Assembly (NCBI GenBank): GCA_900544405.1
Contig: UQVA01000012.1
Coordinates: 1 to 53,257 of the forward strand
DNA length: 53,257 nt
DNA from: an uncultured Eubacteriales bacterium
GTDB lineage: Bacteria > Bacillota > Clostridia > Oscillospirales > Oscillospiraceae
Direction: 5' to 3'
Under the pieces are notes generated by a model, which was given only the letters and a program-made list of their open reading frames with translations, searched no databases and had not been told where the DNA came from. Positions 24,433 to 33,214 of the stretch are shown here, piece after piece. Both the position numbers and the translations under genes were made by a program. Position 1 is the stretch's first letter, and the number at the start of each line of letters is the position of its first letter.

Positions 24433-25416
24433 ATGGAAAAAAGAAAAGTGATTCTCGATTGTGATCCGGGGCATGACGATGCCTTTGCCATCATGCTGGC
24501 GGCTCAGCACCTGGACCTGCTGGGTGTGACCACCGTAGGCGGCAACGGCTTCCTGGAAAACACCACCCGCAACGCTCTGCAGGTGCTGGACGTGATCGGC
24601 CGGTCCGACGTGAAGGTCTATCCCGGTCATGCGGGCCCCTCCACCAAGGAGCTGGTCATTGCCGACAATGTCCATGGCAAGACCGCCATGGACGGTCCCC
24701 AGCTGCCGCCTCCCAGCAAGAGCGCTGAGAGCAAGCACGGTGTGGACTTCATCGTGGACACGGTTATGTCCACGGACGATGTGACCCTGATTGCCACCGG
24801 TCCCCTGACCAACATCGCTTCGGCTCTGAACAAGGAGCCCCGGATCGCTCAGCGGGCCAAGGGCCTGTACATCATGGGCGGCGGCGCTTACTGCGGCAAC
24901 TGGACGGCAGCCGCGGAGTTTAACATCTTTGTGGACCCGGAAGCGGCCTACAAGGTGTTCCACAGCGGGATGCCCATTTATATGTGCGGCGTGAACCTGA
25001 CCCGGCAATGCCCGGTGCTGCGGGAGAACGTGGAGAAAATGCGTGCCCTGGGCAACAAAGCCGGAAAATTTGCAGCAGAACTGCTGGACTTCTTCGCCAG
25101 AGGCGGCGATGCCCACCTGCATGACCCCTGTGCGGTGGCCTGGATCATCGACCCCTCCATCGTCACCTCCGCTTATCTGCATGTTGACATTGAACTGGAC
25201 GGCACTTTGACCCGCGGCATGACGGTTACGGACCTGCGGCCCCTGCAGAGCAACCGGCCAGAGGCGGATATCGACCTGGACACCATGAAGCGCTGGAACG
25301 ATGCCCCCGAAGGCTCTCCCTTCCGTGGCCTGATGCCCAACACCCATGTGGGACTGCGGCTGGATGCGGATAAATTCAACGCTCTGGTCCTGGAGACCCT
25401 GCGCAACTACAACTAA
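24433..25416 (+). CDS. inosine-uridine preferring nucleoside hydrolase family protein
   Basis: A 327-residue N-ribohydrolase. The calcium-binding signature DCDPGHDDA lies at residues 9-17, and the later ATGPLTNIASAL, YIMGGG and HDPCAVAW segments complete the active site. It cleaves the N-glycosidic bond of a nucleoside into base and ribose. No signal peptide is present, so it acts in the cytoplasm after uptake by the BMP-type ABC importer encoded directly downstream. The released sugar would feed the ribokinase-like kinase. GAGGG lies ahead of the ATG. This is the firmest clue that the locus handles a nucleoside or similar N-glycoside. Confidence 0.93.
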   Translation: MEKRKVILDCDPGHDDAFAIMLAAQHLDLLGVTTVGGNGFLENTTRNALQVLDVIGRSDVKVYPGHAGPSTKELVIADNVHGKTAMDGPQLPPPSKSAESKHGVDFIVDTVMSTDDVTLIATGPLTNIASALNKEPRIAQRAKGLYIMGGGAYCGNWTAAAEFNIFVDPEAAYKVFHSGMPIYMCGVNLTRQCPVLRENVEKMRALGNKAGKFAAELLDFFARGGDAHLHDPCAVAWIIDPSIVTSAYLHVDIELDGTLTRGMTVTDLRPLQSNRPEADIDLDTMKRWNDAPEGSPFRGLMPNTHVGLRLDADKFNALVLETLRNYN

Positions 25417-25482
25417 GCATGCTCTTCCCCTTGTGCCTATCGCATGGATATGCGAAAAAATAAAACAAAAGGAGAAAAACAA

Positions 25483-26658
25483 ATGAAGAAACTTGTAGCC
25501 CTGATCCTTGCGCTGACCATGATCGTTGGTCTGTGCGCCTGCGCCAAGACTGGTGGAGATGCCACCAAGCCCACTGACACCAAGTCCAACACGGACACCA
25601 AGCCCTCCGGTGAGAACACCGACGGCAAGAAGCCCCTGAACATTATGATGTACGTTATCCAGTCCCTGGGCACTCTGTCCTGTGAGGACCTGATCTACGC
25701 AGAACTGACCAAGTTCTGCGAAGAGACCGGTTCCACCCTGAACTACTACGAGTGCAACTCCGACGAGACCAAGCACGACACCACCCTGCCCGAGCTGTGC
25801 GCCGGCGGCGAGTATGACGTAATCGTCACCGGTTACTATTCCATCCCCGAACCCGTCCAGAGAGCCGCCGAGATGTATCCCGACCAGAAGTGGATCCTTT
25901 TCGACTGCAGCGTGGACTATTCCCTGCCTCAGTGCAAGAACATCGCTTCCTTCACTGCCGATCAGAACACCCTGGCTTTCATGGCCGGCGCTCTGGCTGC
26001 GCTGATGACCACCGAGACCTCCGATCCCCACATCAACGCCGATAAGGTCGTCGGCTGGGTCGGCGGCGGCGAGAACACCGCTGTCAACGACTTCCTGGTC
26101 GGTTACATCGACGGCGTGAACTATGTGGATCCCTCCATTGAAGTGCTTTACTCCTACGTTGGCGACTGGACCAACTCCGCAAAGGCCACCGAGCTGGCCA
26201 ACGCTCAGTATGACATGGGTGCAGACGTGATCTTCGCCGTTGCCGGCGGCGCAGGCTTCGGTGCTTGCGAATCCGCTGCCGCTACCGGTCACTACGCCTT
26301 CGGCGTGGATACCGACTTTGCCGGTCAGCTGGAGCAGTCCGGCTCCGCTACCGCCGACTATGTGGTCTCCTCTGCTATCAAGCAGTTCGGCAAGGTCGTG
26401 TATGACGCCATGGTGAAGTTCTACAACGGCGAGCTGGAATTCGGCAAGCACACCAGCTGCGACGTGTCCTCCGGCTATCTGGAAATGCTGGAGACCAAGC
26501 AGTTCGAGAAGATCGTCAAGGAAGGCATGCCTGATGTTTACAAGCGTTACACCGAGATCTGCCAGGACCTGAAAGACGGCAAGATCGAGGTCGGCACTGC
26601 TGTCGGCGCAACTCCTGAGTATGTTGCTCAGAAGAAGGCCGAGGCTGCTGCTCACTAA
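25483..26658 (+). CDS. BMP family ABC transporter substrate-binding lipoprotein
   Basis: About 391 residues. A lipoprotein signal peptide ends in GLCAC with the lipidated Cys at residue 20, followed by a Thr/Lys-rich linker. The body matches the BmpA/Med family that binds nucleosides (KWILFDCSVDY, FTADQNTLAFMAGALAA, VGWVGGGEN, GADVIFAVAGGAGFG, GVDTDFAGQ). It is the extracellular receptor for the importer encoded downstream. The start at 25483 follows AAAGGAG; a 13-codon upstream extension lacks such a site. A stem-loop after the gene probably leaves it expressed above the ATPase and permeases, as is common for binding proteins. Confidence 0.93.
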   Translation: MKKLVALILALTMIVGLCACAKTGGDATKPTDTKSNTDTKPSGENTDGKKPLNIMMYVIQSLGTLSCEDLIYAELTKFCEETGSTLNYYECNSDETKHDTTLPELCAGGEYDVIVTGYYSIPEPVQRAAEMYPDQKWILFDCSVDYSLPQCKNIASFTADQNTLAFMAGALAALMTTETSDPHINADKVVGWVGGGENTAVNDFLVGYIDGVNYVDPSIEVLYSYVGDWTNSAKATELANAQYDMGADVIFAVAGGAGFGACESAAATGHYAFGVDTDFAGQLEQSGSATADYVVSSAIKQFGKVVYDAMVKFYNGELEFGKHTSCDVSSGYLEMLETKQFEKIVKEGMPDVYKRYTEICQDLKDGKIEVGTAVGATPEYVAQKKAEAAAH

Positions 26659-26672
26659 ATAGTTCCCAAACA

Positions 26673-26711
26673 GGGCCGGCCGTCCTGATAGCATGGGCGG
26701 CTGGCCCTTTC
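26673..26711 (+). terminator. attenuating stem-loop between receptor and ATPase genes
   Basis: GGGCCGGCCG (26673-26682) pairs with CGGCTGGCCC (26698-26707) with one G-U pair, then TTTC. The short U run suggests partial termination. Confidence 0.65.
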
Positions 26712-26762
26712 ACAAAAGTCTTGTGAGCAAGCCATTCACAATACGGTTTATGGAGAATAACA

Positions 26763-28343
26763 ATGGACAATAACGCTGTGAAGGACCCGGAAATCGTTCT
26801 CTCCATGGAGAACATTACCAAAATATATTCCAACGGCTTCGTGGCCAACAAGGACGTGAACCTTCAGCTCCGGAAAGGAGAGATCCACGGCCTCGTGGGC
26901 GAGAACGGCGCCGGAAAAACGACTCTTATGAAGGTACTCTTCGGCCATGAGCAGCCGGAAGGCGGCCGTATCCTGCTCAATGGCGAGGAAGTGCATATCG
27001 AAAGCCCGCTTCACGCATTGGATCTTGGCATCGGCATGGTGCATCAGCACTTCATGCTGGTCAACTCCCTCTCTGTTGCGGAGAATATGGTCCTGGGCGC
27101 CGAGCCCAAAAAGAGAAAGCTCTTCTACGACAAAAAAGAAGCCATCCGCATGACGGAGGAGACCGCCAAAAAGTTCAACCTGCCTGTGGACCCCAACGCC
27201 CTTATCAAGGACTTGACCGTTGGCTACAAGCAGCGGGTGGAAATTCTGAAAGTGCTGCTGCGTGGCGTCCACATCCTGATCCTGGATGAGCCCACTGCCG
27301 TTCTGACGCCCCAGGAGACGGAGGAACTGTTTCAGCAGCTCATCAACCTGAAAAATCAGGGCTACACCATCGTGTTCATCAGCCACAAGCTCCAGGAGGT
27401 CAAGCAGATCTGCGACCGCATCACGGTGCTTCGGCTGGGACAGGTCACCGGCAGCGCCGAGATCAAGGATGTGTCCATCCAGGACATTTCCCGCCTGATG
27501 GTGGGCCGGGACGTGATGCTGGACATTGAGAAGGACAAGGCAAAGCCCAAGAAGACCGTGCTGAAGGTCCGGGACCTGGTCCATACCAATGTGTTCGGCG
27601 TCAACGCCATCGATCATATTTCCTTCGATGTCCGGGCAGGCGAAATTCTGGGTGTGGCCGGCGTGGAGGGCAACGGGCAAAGCGAGCTGTCCGAGACCAT
27701 TTGCGGCCTGATGCCCCTGCAGCACGGCACGGTGGAGATCGACGGCAAGAGCATCGCCCACAAGTCCATCCATGCCATCCGTGCCATGGGCGTGGGCATG
27801 GTCCATGAGGACCGGATGATCTACGGCGTCTCCAATCCCCAGCCCATCGAGGAGAACCTGATCTCCGACCGCTATGCCACCGAGCCTTACAGCAAGCGCG
27901 GTGTCATGAACTACAAGTACATTCGGGAATGGTCCAAGGAACGCATCAAGGAATTCAAGGTCAAGTGTGACGGCCCGGAGGCCCCGGTCAAGACCCTGTC
28001 CGGCGGTAACGTCCAGAAGGTCGTGGCGGCCCGGGAATTCTCCTCCGAGCCCAAGCTGCTCGTTGCCAGTCATCCCACCCGTGGTATCGATGTGGGTGCC
28101 ACGGACCTGATCCGGCGGAAGATCGTGGACCTGCGGGACCAGAAGGATACGGCAACGCTGCTGTTCTCTGCCGACCTGAACGAGCTAATCAACGTCAGCG
28201 ACAGCATCATCGTCCTTTATGAGGGCAAGATCGTGGCCTATTTTGAGGACCTGACCGGCATTACCCCGGAGGTCCTGGGCGAATATATGCTGGGCGTCAA
28301 GAAACAGGACGACGCAGTTATTGGAGGTGTGGTCCATGAATAA
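26763..28343 (+). CDS. ABC transporter ATPase, nucleoside/BMP type (two ABC domains)
   Basis: A 526-residue protein with two fused nucleotide-binding domains, as in NupO/YufO-type and ribose importers. Domain 1 has a full Walker A (GENGAGKTT, about 46-54), LTVGYKQRVEI as signature and LILDEPTAVL as Walker B. Domain 2 has a degenerate Walker A (GVEGNGQSE), the signature LSGGNVQKV and SHPTRGIDVGA in place of a normal Walker B. This asymmetry is usual in the family. It powers import with the two permeases. The last eight bases overlap the next gene. Confidence 0.94.
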   Translation: MDNNAVKDPEIVLSMENITKIYSNGFVANKDVNLQLRKGEIHGLVGENGAGKTTLMKVLFGHEQPEGGRILLNGEEVHIESPLHALDLGIGMVHQHFMLVNSLSVAENMVLGAEPKKRKLFYDKKEAIRMTEETAKKFNLPVDPNALIKDLTVGYKQRVEILKVLLRGVHILILDEPTAVLTPQETEELFQQLINLKNQGYTIVFISHKLQEVKQICDRITVLRLGQVTGSAEIKDVSIQDISRLMVGRDVMLDIEKDKAKPKKTVLKVRDLVHTNVFGVNAIDHISFDVRAGEILGVAGVEGNGQSELSETICGLMPLQHGTVEIDGKSIAHKSIHAIRAMGVGMVHEDRMIYGVSNPQPIEENLISDRYATEPYSKRGVMNYKYIREWSKERIKEFKVKCDGPEAPVKTLSGGNVQKVVAAREFSSEPKLLVASHPTRGIDVGATDLIRRKIVDLRDQKDTATLLFSADLNELINVSDSIIVLYEGKIVAYFEDLTGITPEVLGEYMLGVKKQDDAVIGGVVHE

Positions 28344-29451
28344 AAAGAACGGCAAGCCGCTGTACTTTTCGGCGGTACAGATCGAGAAGCGCTTTAATAT
28401 TTTCCGGACGGCACTGGCTGCCTGCGTGGCCATTCTGTTCTGCTTCTTCCTGATTCTGTTGAGCAGTAAGGCTCCCGGAAAGGACATCATCACCTTCCTG
28501 ACGGCGCCGCTGTCCAGCTTCAATCGCTTCTGCACCCTGCTCATCAAGCTCTCTCCGCTGCTCTTTACCAGCTGCGCTACCTGCATTCTGTTTGCAGCGG
28601 ATACCCCTAACTGCTCCGTGGAGAGTGCTTTCTACATCGGCAGTATCGCTGCTACCTCCGTGGGCGTGCTGGAAGGCATCCCCGGCTTTATTCACTTCCC
28701 TTTGATGGTCCTGGCGGGCGTGGCCGGTGCTTCCATTGTGCTGCTGATTCCATCCATGCTGAACTATTTCTTCAACGCCAACATCCTGGTGACCTCTCTG
28801 ATGCTCAACTACGTGTGCAACTATCTGGGCAACTATCTGGTCACGGGCCCCATGCGGGACCCCACCGCCGGCTACGAGGCCACCAAGCGCATTGCTGCGG
28901 CTGCGCGGCTGCCCAAGTTCATCAGCAGCGGTGCTTCCCAGGTCCATATCGGTCTGCTCATCGGCTTTGTTGTGGTCTTGGTTGCCTGGTTCCTGCTGTA
29001 TAAGTCCAAGTTCGGCTATGAATCCCGGACCGTTGGCACCAACAAGGCATTCGCACTGTTCTCCGGCATTAACATTCGCAATGTCATCATCTCCGGCTCT
29101 GTGGTGGCCGGTATCATGACCGGTCTCGGCTCCGCCTGCGAGATCTCCGGCTTCTATGACCGGCTCCGCTGGGTAGCCTCTCCCGGATATGGCTGGGACG
29201 CCATTATGATTGCCACTCTGGCACGGAACAACCCGGCGCTGGTCATTCCCGCATCCATGTTCGTGGCCTACATCCGTACCTCTGCGGACATCCTGAACAT
29301 CAGCTCTGTGGTGCCGCCGGAAGTGGTGGAGATCGCCCAGCAGGTGGTCATCGTGCTGATCGCCGCCAAGGGCCTGCTCAGCAGTGTGGAGAAGCGGACG
29401 ATCGTCAAGAACGCCAACAAGCAGATCGCCTATGAGAAAGAGGAGGCTTGA
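28336..29451 (+). CDS. ABC transporter permease, nucleoside/BMP type (first)
   Basis: A 371-residue membrane protein of the branched-chain/ribose permease fold, with about ten hydrophobic helices. Family segments include NILVTSLMLNYV, the cytoplasmic GTNKAFALFSGIN loop and GWDAIMIATLARNNP. It pairs with the next gene to form the membrane channel. The start at 28336 follows GGAGG (28322-28326) inside the ATPase gene; a TTG 15 bases earlier coincides with that site and is not used. AGGAGG at its own end serves the second permease. Confidence 0.9.
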   Translation: MNKKNGKPLYFSAVQIEKRFNIFRTALAACVAILFCFFLILLSSKAPGKDIITFLTAPLSSFNRFCTLLIKLSPLLFTSCATCILFAADTPNCSVESAFYIGSIAATSVGVLEGIPGFIHFPLMVLAGVAGASIVLLIPSMLNYFFNANILVTSLMLNYVCNYLGNYLVTGPMRDPTAGYEATKRIAAAARLPKFISSGASQVHIGLLIGFVVVLVAWFLLYKSKFGYESRTVGTNKAFALFSGINIRNVIISGSVVAGIMTGLGSACEISGFYDRLRWVASPGYGWDAIMIATLARNNPALVIPASMFVAYIRTSADILNISSVVPPEVVEIAQQVVIVLIAAKGLLSSVEKRTIVKNANKQIAYEKEEA

Positions 29452-29453
29452 CC

Positions 29454-30386
29454 ATGTCTTTTTTGGAAGCTGTTTTTTCTGAGAATACGCTGGTTGCCAT
29501 CTTCCGTATGGCGACGCCGCTGATCTTCATTGCAATGGCTGCCTGTATCGGCCGGAAAGCCAATATCACCAGCATTGCCTATGAAGGCATGGCACTTTTT
29601 GCTGCCCTGTGCGGCGCCCTGGGCAGCCATTATACCAACTCCCTGTGGCTGGGCGCTCTCATCGGCATTGCCACTGGTATGCTCATCGCTGTGATCTTTG
29701 CCTACTTTGTCCTATATCTGGATACCAGCCCCATGCTCATCGGTCTGGCGCTGAACTCCCTGGGCAATTTCGGCACCATCTACATGCTCTTCCTCATCAC
29801 GGGCCGGAAGTCCGATTCCAGTACCATGGTGTCCCAGAGCTTCCCGTCGCTGTCCATCCCGGCGTTGAAGGATGTGCCGGTGCTGGGTCCGCTGCTGAAT
29901 CAGACCAACGTGTTGACCTATGTGGCGATCCTGGCTACCATCATTATCTTCATCGTCATCTACAAGACCCCCTTCGGTCTCCGGCTGCGGAGTGTGGGAG
30001 AAAGCCCCTCGGCCGCTACCTCCGTGGGCATCAACGTGAAAAAGACCCAGTTTATCGTCATGCTGATCTCCGGCTTCCTGGCATCTATGGGCGGCCTGTT
30101 CATGTCCATGGCCTACCTGCCCTACTTCACCAAGAATATGCTATCCGGCCGTGGCTTCATCGGTCTGGCTGCCTGTAACCTGGCGGCGGGCCATCCCATC
30201 GGAGCCTTTGCCTGTACACTGCTCTTCGGTGCTGCGGATGCCATCGCCAACGTGGCTCAGGCCTTCCGCCTACCCGCTCAGTTCGCTTCCATGCTGCCCT
30301 ATATTGCCACGATCATCGGCCTGTGTGTCACCGGCTATCGGGTTTCCCATGTGAAGATCAAGAAGGCCAAGAAAGCGAAGGTGTGA
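29454..30386 (+). CDS. ABC transporter permease, nucleoside/BMP type (second)
   Basis: A 310-residue membrane permease, the partner of the preceding one. Typical segments are PLIFIAMAACIGRKANITSIAYEGM near the N-terminus (with the G-x-N-I-x-x-E-G-like pattern of the family), the cytoplasmic RLRSVGESPSAATSVGIN loop and SGRGFIGLAACNLA. The ATG at 29454 follows AGGAGG. It begins two bases after the previous stop. It completes a receptor-ATPase-permease-permease importer for a nucleoside-like solute. Confidence 0.9.
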   Translation: MSFLEAVFSENTLVAIFRMATPLIFIAMAACIGRKANITSIAYEGMALFAALCGALGSHYTNSLWLGALIGIATGMLIAVIFAYFVLYLDTSPMLIGLALNSLGNFGTIYMLFLITGRKSDSSTMVSQSFPSLSIPALKDVPVLGPLLNQTNVLTYVAILATIIIFIVIYKTPFGLRLRSVGESPSAATSVGINVKKTQFIVMLISGFLASMGGLFMSMAYLPYFTKNMLSGRGFIGLAACNLAAGHPIGAFACTLLFGAADAIANVAQAFRLPAQFASMLPYIATIIGLCVTGYRVSHVKIKKAKKAKV

Positions 30387-30387
30387 T

Positions 30388-30609
30388 ATGCCCCATTTTG
30401 AGGTCAAGCTGTATCCGGGCTACCGCCCGGAGCAGCTCCGGACCCTGACGGACCACATCGTTCAAGCGGCTGTGCAAGACCTGAAGGTCCCGGAAAACGT
30501 TGTGTCCGTGGCTTTTCAGGAGATCGCACCGGAACACTGGCAGGAACAGGTGTACCAGCCCCTGATCCAGGACCGGGACGGTCTTGCAAAAGCCCCAAAA
30601 TACAAATAA
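30388..30609 (+). CDS. 4-oxalocrotonate tautomerase-like small protein
   Basis: A 73-residue protein beginning Met-Pro. After Met removal the N-terminal Pro is the catalytic base of the tautomerase superfamily. The pattern of beta strand, long helix (EQLRTLTDHIVQAAVQDL) and second strand (NVVSVAFQEI) fits the family, with a PptA-like tail. It follows the permease stop by one base. In this locus it could interconvert keto/enol forms of a pathway intermediate. Activity is not proven from sequence; arginines of classical 4-OT are not clearly aligned. Confidence 0.7.
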   Translation: MPHFEVKLYPGYRPEQLRTLTDHIVQAAVQDLKVPENVVSVAFQEIAPEHWQEQVYQPLIQDRDGLAKAPKYK

Positions 30610-30617
30610 GTGCAAGA

Positions 30618-30651
30618 AAGGCTGGGAAGTTTATGCTTTCCGGCCTTTTTT
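30618..30651 (+). terminator. attenuating hairpin inside the locus
   Basis: Twelve-base arms AAGGCTGGGAAG (30618-30629) and CTTTCCGGCCTT (30636-30647), with two G-U pairs, are followed by T to 30651. A genuine terminator shape lies between the transporter/tautomerase genes and the kinase-SIS-YjbQ half, so the second half may be expressed at a lower level. Confidence 0.8.
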
Positions 30652-30665
30652 GGAAGGGAGATGCT

Positions 30666-31625
30666 ATGGAGTATATCGCCTACGGAGGAGTCATCACCAA
30701 CCGGCTCCTGTATACCGACAAGACCTGCATTCAGGATATCATGGGCGGGAGCGGATTCTATTCCTTCTCGGCCCTGCGGCTGTGTACCCCCAAGGCCCTG
30801 CTGGTGGCCGGGGTGGGTCCGGATTTCGACGAATTTTACGGAAAATGGATGGACCATAATCTGTGCAGCCGGGCGGGCCTGAAGGTCAATATGGACAAGA
30901 CCACCTACAATGAATTGGTCTACGCCCCGGACGGGACTTATGTGGAATATTCCATTTACGGTCCGGAATATGAGGCAAAGAACGCCCCGAAAATGAAGCT
31001 GCCCGGGGAAGACCTGCTGCCCTTCCTGGAAGATGCCAAAGGGATCTGCATCAATGTGGCCTTGGATGAACACTGTGCGGACCTGCTAACGGAGGCCAAG
31101 AAGAAGCACCCCTTCAAGGTCATGTGGGAGGCCCCGGCAAGCGCCATTTCCGAGTTGACTGCCATCTATGCCGGGGAGGGCCTGGATGGTCTGCGCCGGC
31201 GGCTGAAGGGTGTGGACCTGTTCTCCACCAACAAACCGGAAAGCTTTGAGATCTTCGGCGTTTCCACGGTGGAGGAGGCCATCACGCTCTATCAGGCCTT
31301 GGGGATGCCCGTTTACTATCGGGTTGGCACCAAGGGCGCCTACATGATCGAAGGGGCGGAGGTCGCCTATGTGCCCATGATCTCCCTGGTGCCCCACGAG
31401 CAGGAGATCGACCCCACCGGCTGCGGCAATTCCTCTACGGCGGCGGCCATGTGGGCCTACTGCGAGGGCTTCGACCTGCTGAAAAGCTGCATCGTGGGGA
31501 ATGTGGTGGCGGCCTACAATGTGCGTCAGTATGGCCCTTACCCCAATTTGCTGGAAGAAGATCACCAGGAAATGATGGCCCATGTGGAGCGCATTTACCG
31601 GGATATCAAGAAAAAAACCAAGTAA
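30666..31625 (+). CDS. divergent PfkB-fold protein with GCGN instead of GAGD
   Basis: A 319-residue PfkB-like protein. The N-terminus (GGVITNRLLYT, then GGSGFYSFSALRL) and the C-terminal DPTGCGNSS (D249-N255) follow the kinase fold. The catalytic Asp of GAGD is Asn here, as in the Mak32-like branch where DPTGGGN-type motifs occur (recalled). It may therefore be inactive as a kinase, regulatory, or use other chemistry. The ATG at 30666 follows AAGGGAG by five bases; an in-frame start 33 bases earlier lies in the hairpin. It sits directly before the SIS-YjbQ repeats. Confidence 0.72.
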   Translation: MEYIAYGGVITNRLLYTDKTCIQDIMGGSGFYSFSALRLCTPKALLVAGVGPDFDEFYGKWMDHNLCSRAGLKVNMDKTTYNELVYAPDGTYVEYSIYGPEYEAKNAPKMKLPGEDLLPFLEDAKGICINVALDEHCADLLTEAKKKHPFKVMWEAPASAISELTAIYAGEGLDGLRRRLKGVDLFSTNKPESFEIFGVSTVEEAITLYQALGMPVYYRVGTKGAYMIEGAEVAYVPMISLVPHEQEIDPTGCGNSSTAAAMWAYCEGFDLLKSCIVGNVVAAYNVRQYGPYPNLLEEDHQEMMAHVERIYRDIKKKTK

Positions 31626-31646
31626 GGATACGCAAAGGAGCTATGT

Positions 31647-32795
31647 ATGGACAAGAAGGATTTTGAAAATTCTCTGACCCGGCAGGCACGGGATACGGAG
31701 AAAATGGTCCGGGTGGTATTTGACAGTGTGACCGCCCAGTTGGGCCAGACTCTGACCACCAAGGAGGTCTTTGACGCCCAGAAGATTTTCATTACCGGCT
31801 GCGGCGACAGCTGGCTGGCCGGTGTGGCCTGCAAGGCTGCTTTTGAGAGCATCACCAAGGTGGAGACCCATGTGATGCGGGCGGTGGAGTTCTCCCGGCA
31901 CCTGAATGGCAAGAATCTGGGCTATTCTCCCAACACCCCCATGGTGTTGGTCATCTCCTACTCCGGCGAGGCCACTCGCGCGGTGGAGTGCGCCCTGCGG
32001 GCCACAGAACGTGGAGCCAACACCATCGCCATCACCAATGACCCCAACTCCCGACTGGCCAAGGCCTGCCGTCACACGGTCTGTGTGGGTCTACCGGAGG
32101 GCGGCGAGTATTTCCCTGGCGGCACCACTTACATTGCCTCCATGACGGCCCTGATGCTCATTGCCATGCGGGTGGGCCGCATCCGGGAGACCATTTCCGG
32201 TGAGACCTACCTGGATATGCGTCAGGCTCTGCTGGACTACGCCCATGACTTCCAGAAGGAAGTCGAGGGCTACACGGACCGGGCCTTTGCCCTGGCCCAG
32301 ACCTGGAAGGACCTTCGGGCAGAGGACTTCATCGGCGACTACTCCGACTATGCCACGGCCTTCTTCGGCTCGGCCAAGATCATCGAGACCTTCGGCGGCT
32401 ACACCACTTATGACGATTCCGAGGACTGGTGCCACATCAACTATTTCCTGGCCCAGCCGGAGACCATCGGCCGGGTGGTTATTACAAATCCTTCCACACC
32501 TTCTTTTGGGAGGATGCTGGAAACGCTGAACGCCGTGAAGCTGCTGGAAAGCCCCTGTATTGTGATCAGCGAAGGGGAAAAAGAGCTGTTCCCGGAGAGT
32601 TTTGCGGTGTTTACTACCCCCAAGCCCCGATATTTCTGGCTGAACCCCCTGCTCCAGCATATTCCCTTCAGCCTGGTAGCGGGTTACATCGCCGCTATGA
32701 AGGGGGAGCAGCCCTTCCGTATCGGCATTCCGGCCTTTGAGACGGAATTGGGAAAGAACCGCCTGAAAAACGGTACGGCCATCAAGATCCTGTGA
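31647..32795 (+). CDS. SIS-domain sugar isomerase/deglycase-like protein, copy 1
   Basis: A 382-residue protein with two SIS sub-domains, as in the isomerase half of GlmS, AgaS and the fructosamine deglycases FrlB. Sub-domain 1 contains FITGCGDSWLAG and VISYSGEATRAVE (the Ser-rich phosphosugar loops); sub-domain 2 contains YATAFFGSAKIIETFGG. The active-site region is DDSEDWCHINYFL in place of the more usual E-x-x-HGP. It likely isomerises or deglycates a sugar phosphate carrying an amine. GGAG lies ahead of the ATG. A YjbQ-like gene follows, and the SIS-YjbQ pair is repeated directly downstream. Confidence 0.82.
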   Translation: MDKKDFENSLTRQARDTEKMVRVVFDSVTAQLGQTLTTKEVFDAQKIFITGCGDSWLAGVACKAAFESITKVETHVMRAVEFSRHLNGKNLGYSPNTPMVLVISYSGEATRAVECALRATERGANTIAITNDPNSRLAKACRHTVCVGLPEGGEYFPGGTTYIASMTALMLIAMRVGRIRETISGETYLDMRQALLDYAHDFQKEVEGYTDRAFALAQTWKDLRAEDFIGDYSDYATAFFGSAKIIETFGGYTTYDDSEDWCHINYFLAQPETIGRVVITNPSTPSFGRMLETLNAVKLLESPCIVISEGEKELFPESFAVFTTPKPRYFWLNPLLQHIPFSLVAGYIAAMKGEQPFRIGIPAFETELGKNRLKNGTAIKIL

Positions 32796-32805
32796 GGTGA
32801 ACGAT

Positions 32806-33201
32806 ATGGTATTTACAAAGGAATGGACTGTCCGGTCCGAAAAAACGCTGGATATTACCGAGCAAGTGGAAAAGACTGTCCTGGAAAGCGGCATCCGCAA
32901 CGGACTGGTACAGGTGGAGACCTGTGAACTGGCCTCCGGTGTGCTTCGTGCCGACCGGAACGGGGATAAGACCCTGCTGGACACCGTGCGGGAAATGCGT
33001 TTCCTGATCCCCGCCCGGATCAATTTTGCCAATACGGAATCCCCGGAACACGCCGCAGGCTGCGTGAAAGCAGCGCTCTTTGGCAGCACCCTGACCTGCC
33101 GGGTAGCGGACGGCGCTCTGTGCGGGGCCTACGGCATCTATTTTCTGGACTACGACGGACCGAGAACCTGTGTGTTCAGTGTCTGCGTCGTAGGCGAGTG
33201 A
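32806..33201 (+). CDS. degenerate YjbQ-like (UPF0047) protein
   Basis: A 131-residue relative of the YjbQ family. The fold signals are present (GSTLTCRVADGALCG, then FLDYDGPRTCVF), but the conserved active-site pattern is lost. HTTAGL of the intact copy at 34416 is CELASGV here, the Y-x-H region is IPARINFAN, and AGH is AGC. It is probably not catalytic alone and may serve as a partner subunit of the intact YjbQ, since YjbQ proteins are trimers (recalled). The ATG at 32806 follows GAGGTGA; a GTG nine bases earlier is the alternative. Confidence 0.7.
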   Translation: MVFTKEWTVRSEKTLDITEQVEKTVLESGIRNGLVQVETCELASGVLRADRNGDKTLLDTVREMRFLIPARINFANTESPEHAAGCVKAALFGSTLTCRVADGALCGAYGIYFLDYDGPRTCVFSVCVVGE

Positions 33202-33214
33202 GCGGGAGGACAAT

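Noticed and set aside
23134..26694. 1186-codon minus-strand open frame across four operon genes
   Set aside because: Antisense to clearly recognisable genes; no motif or start site.
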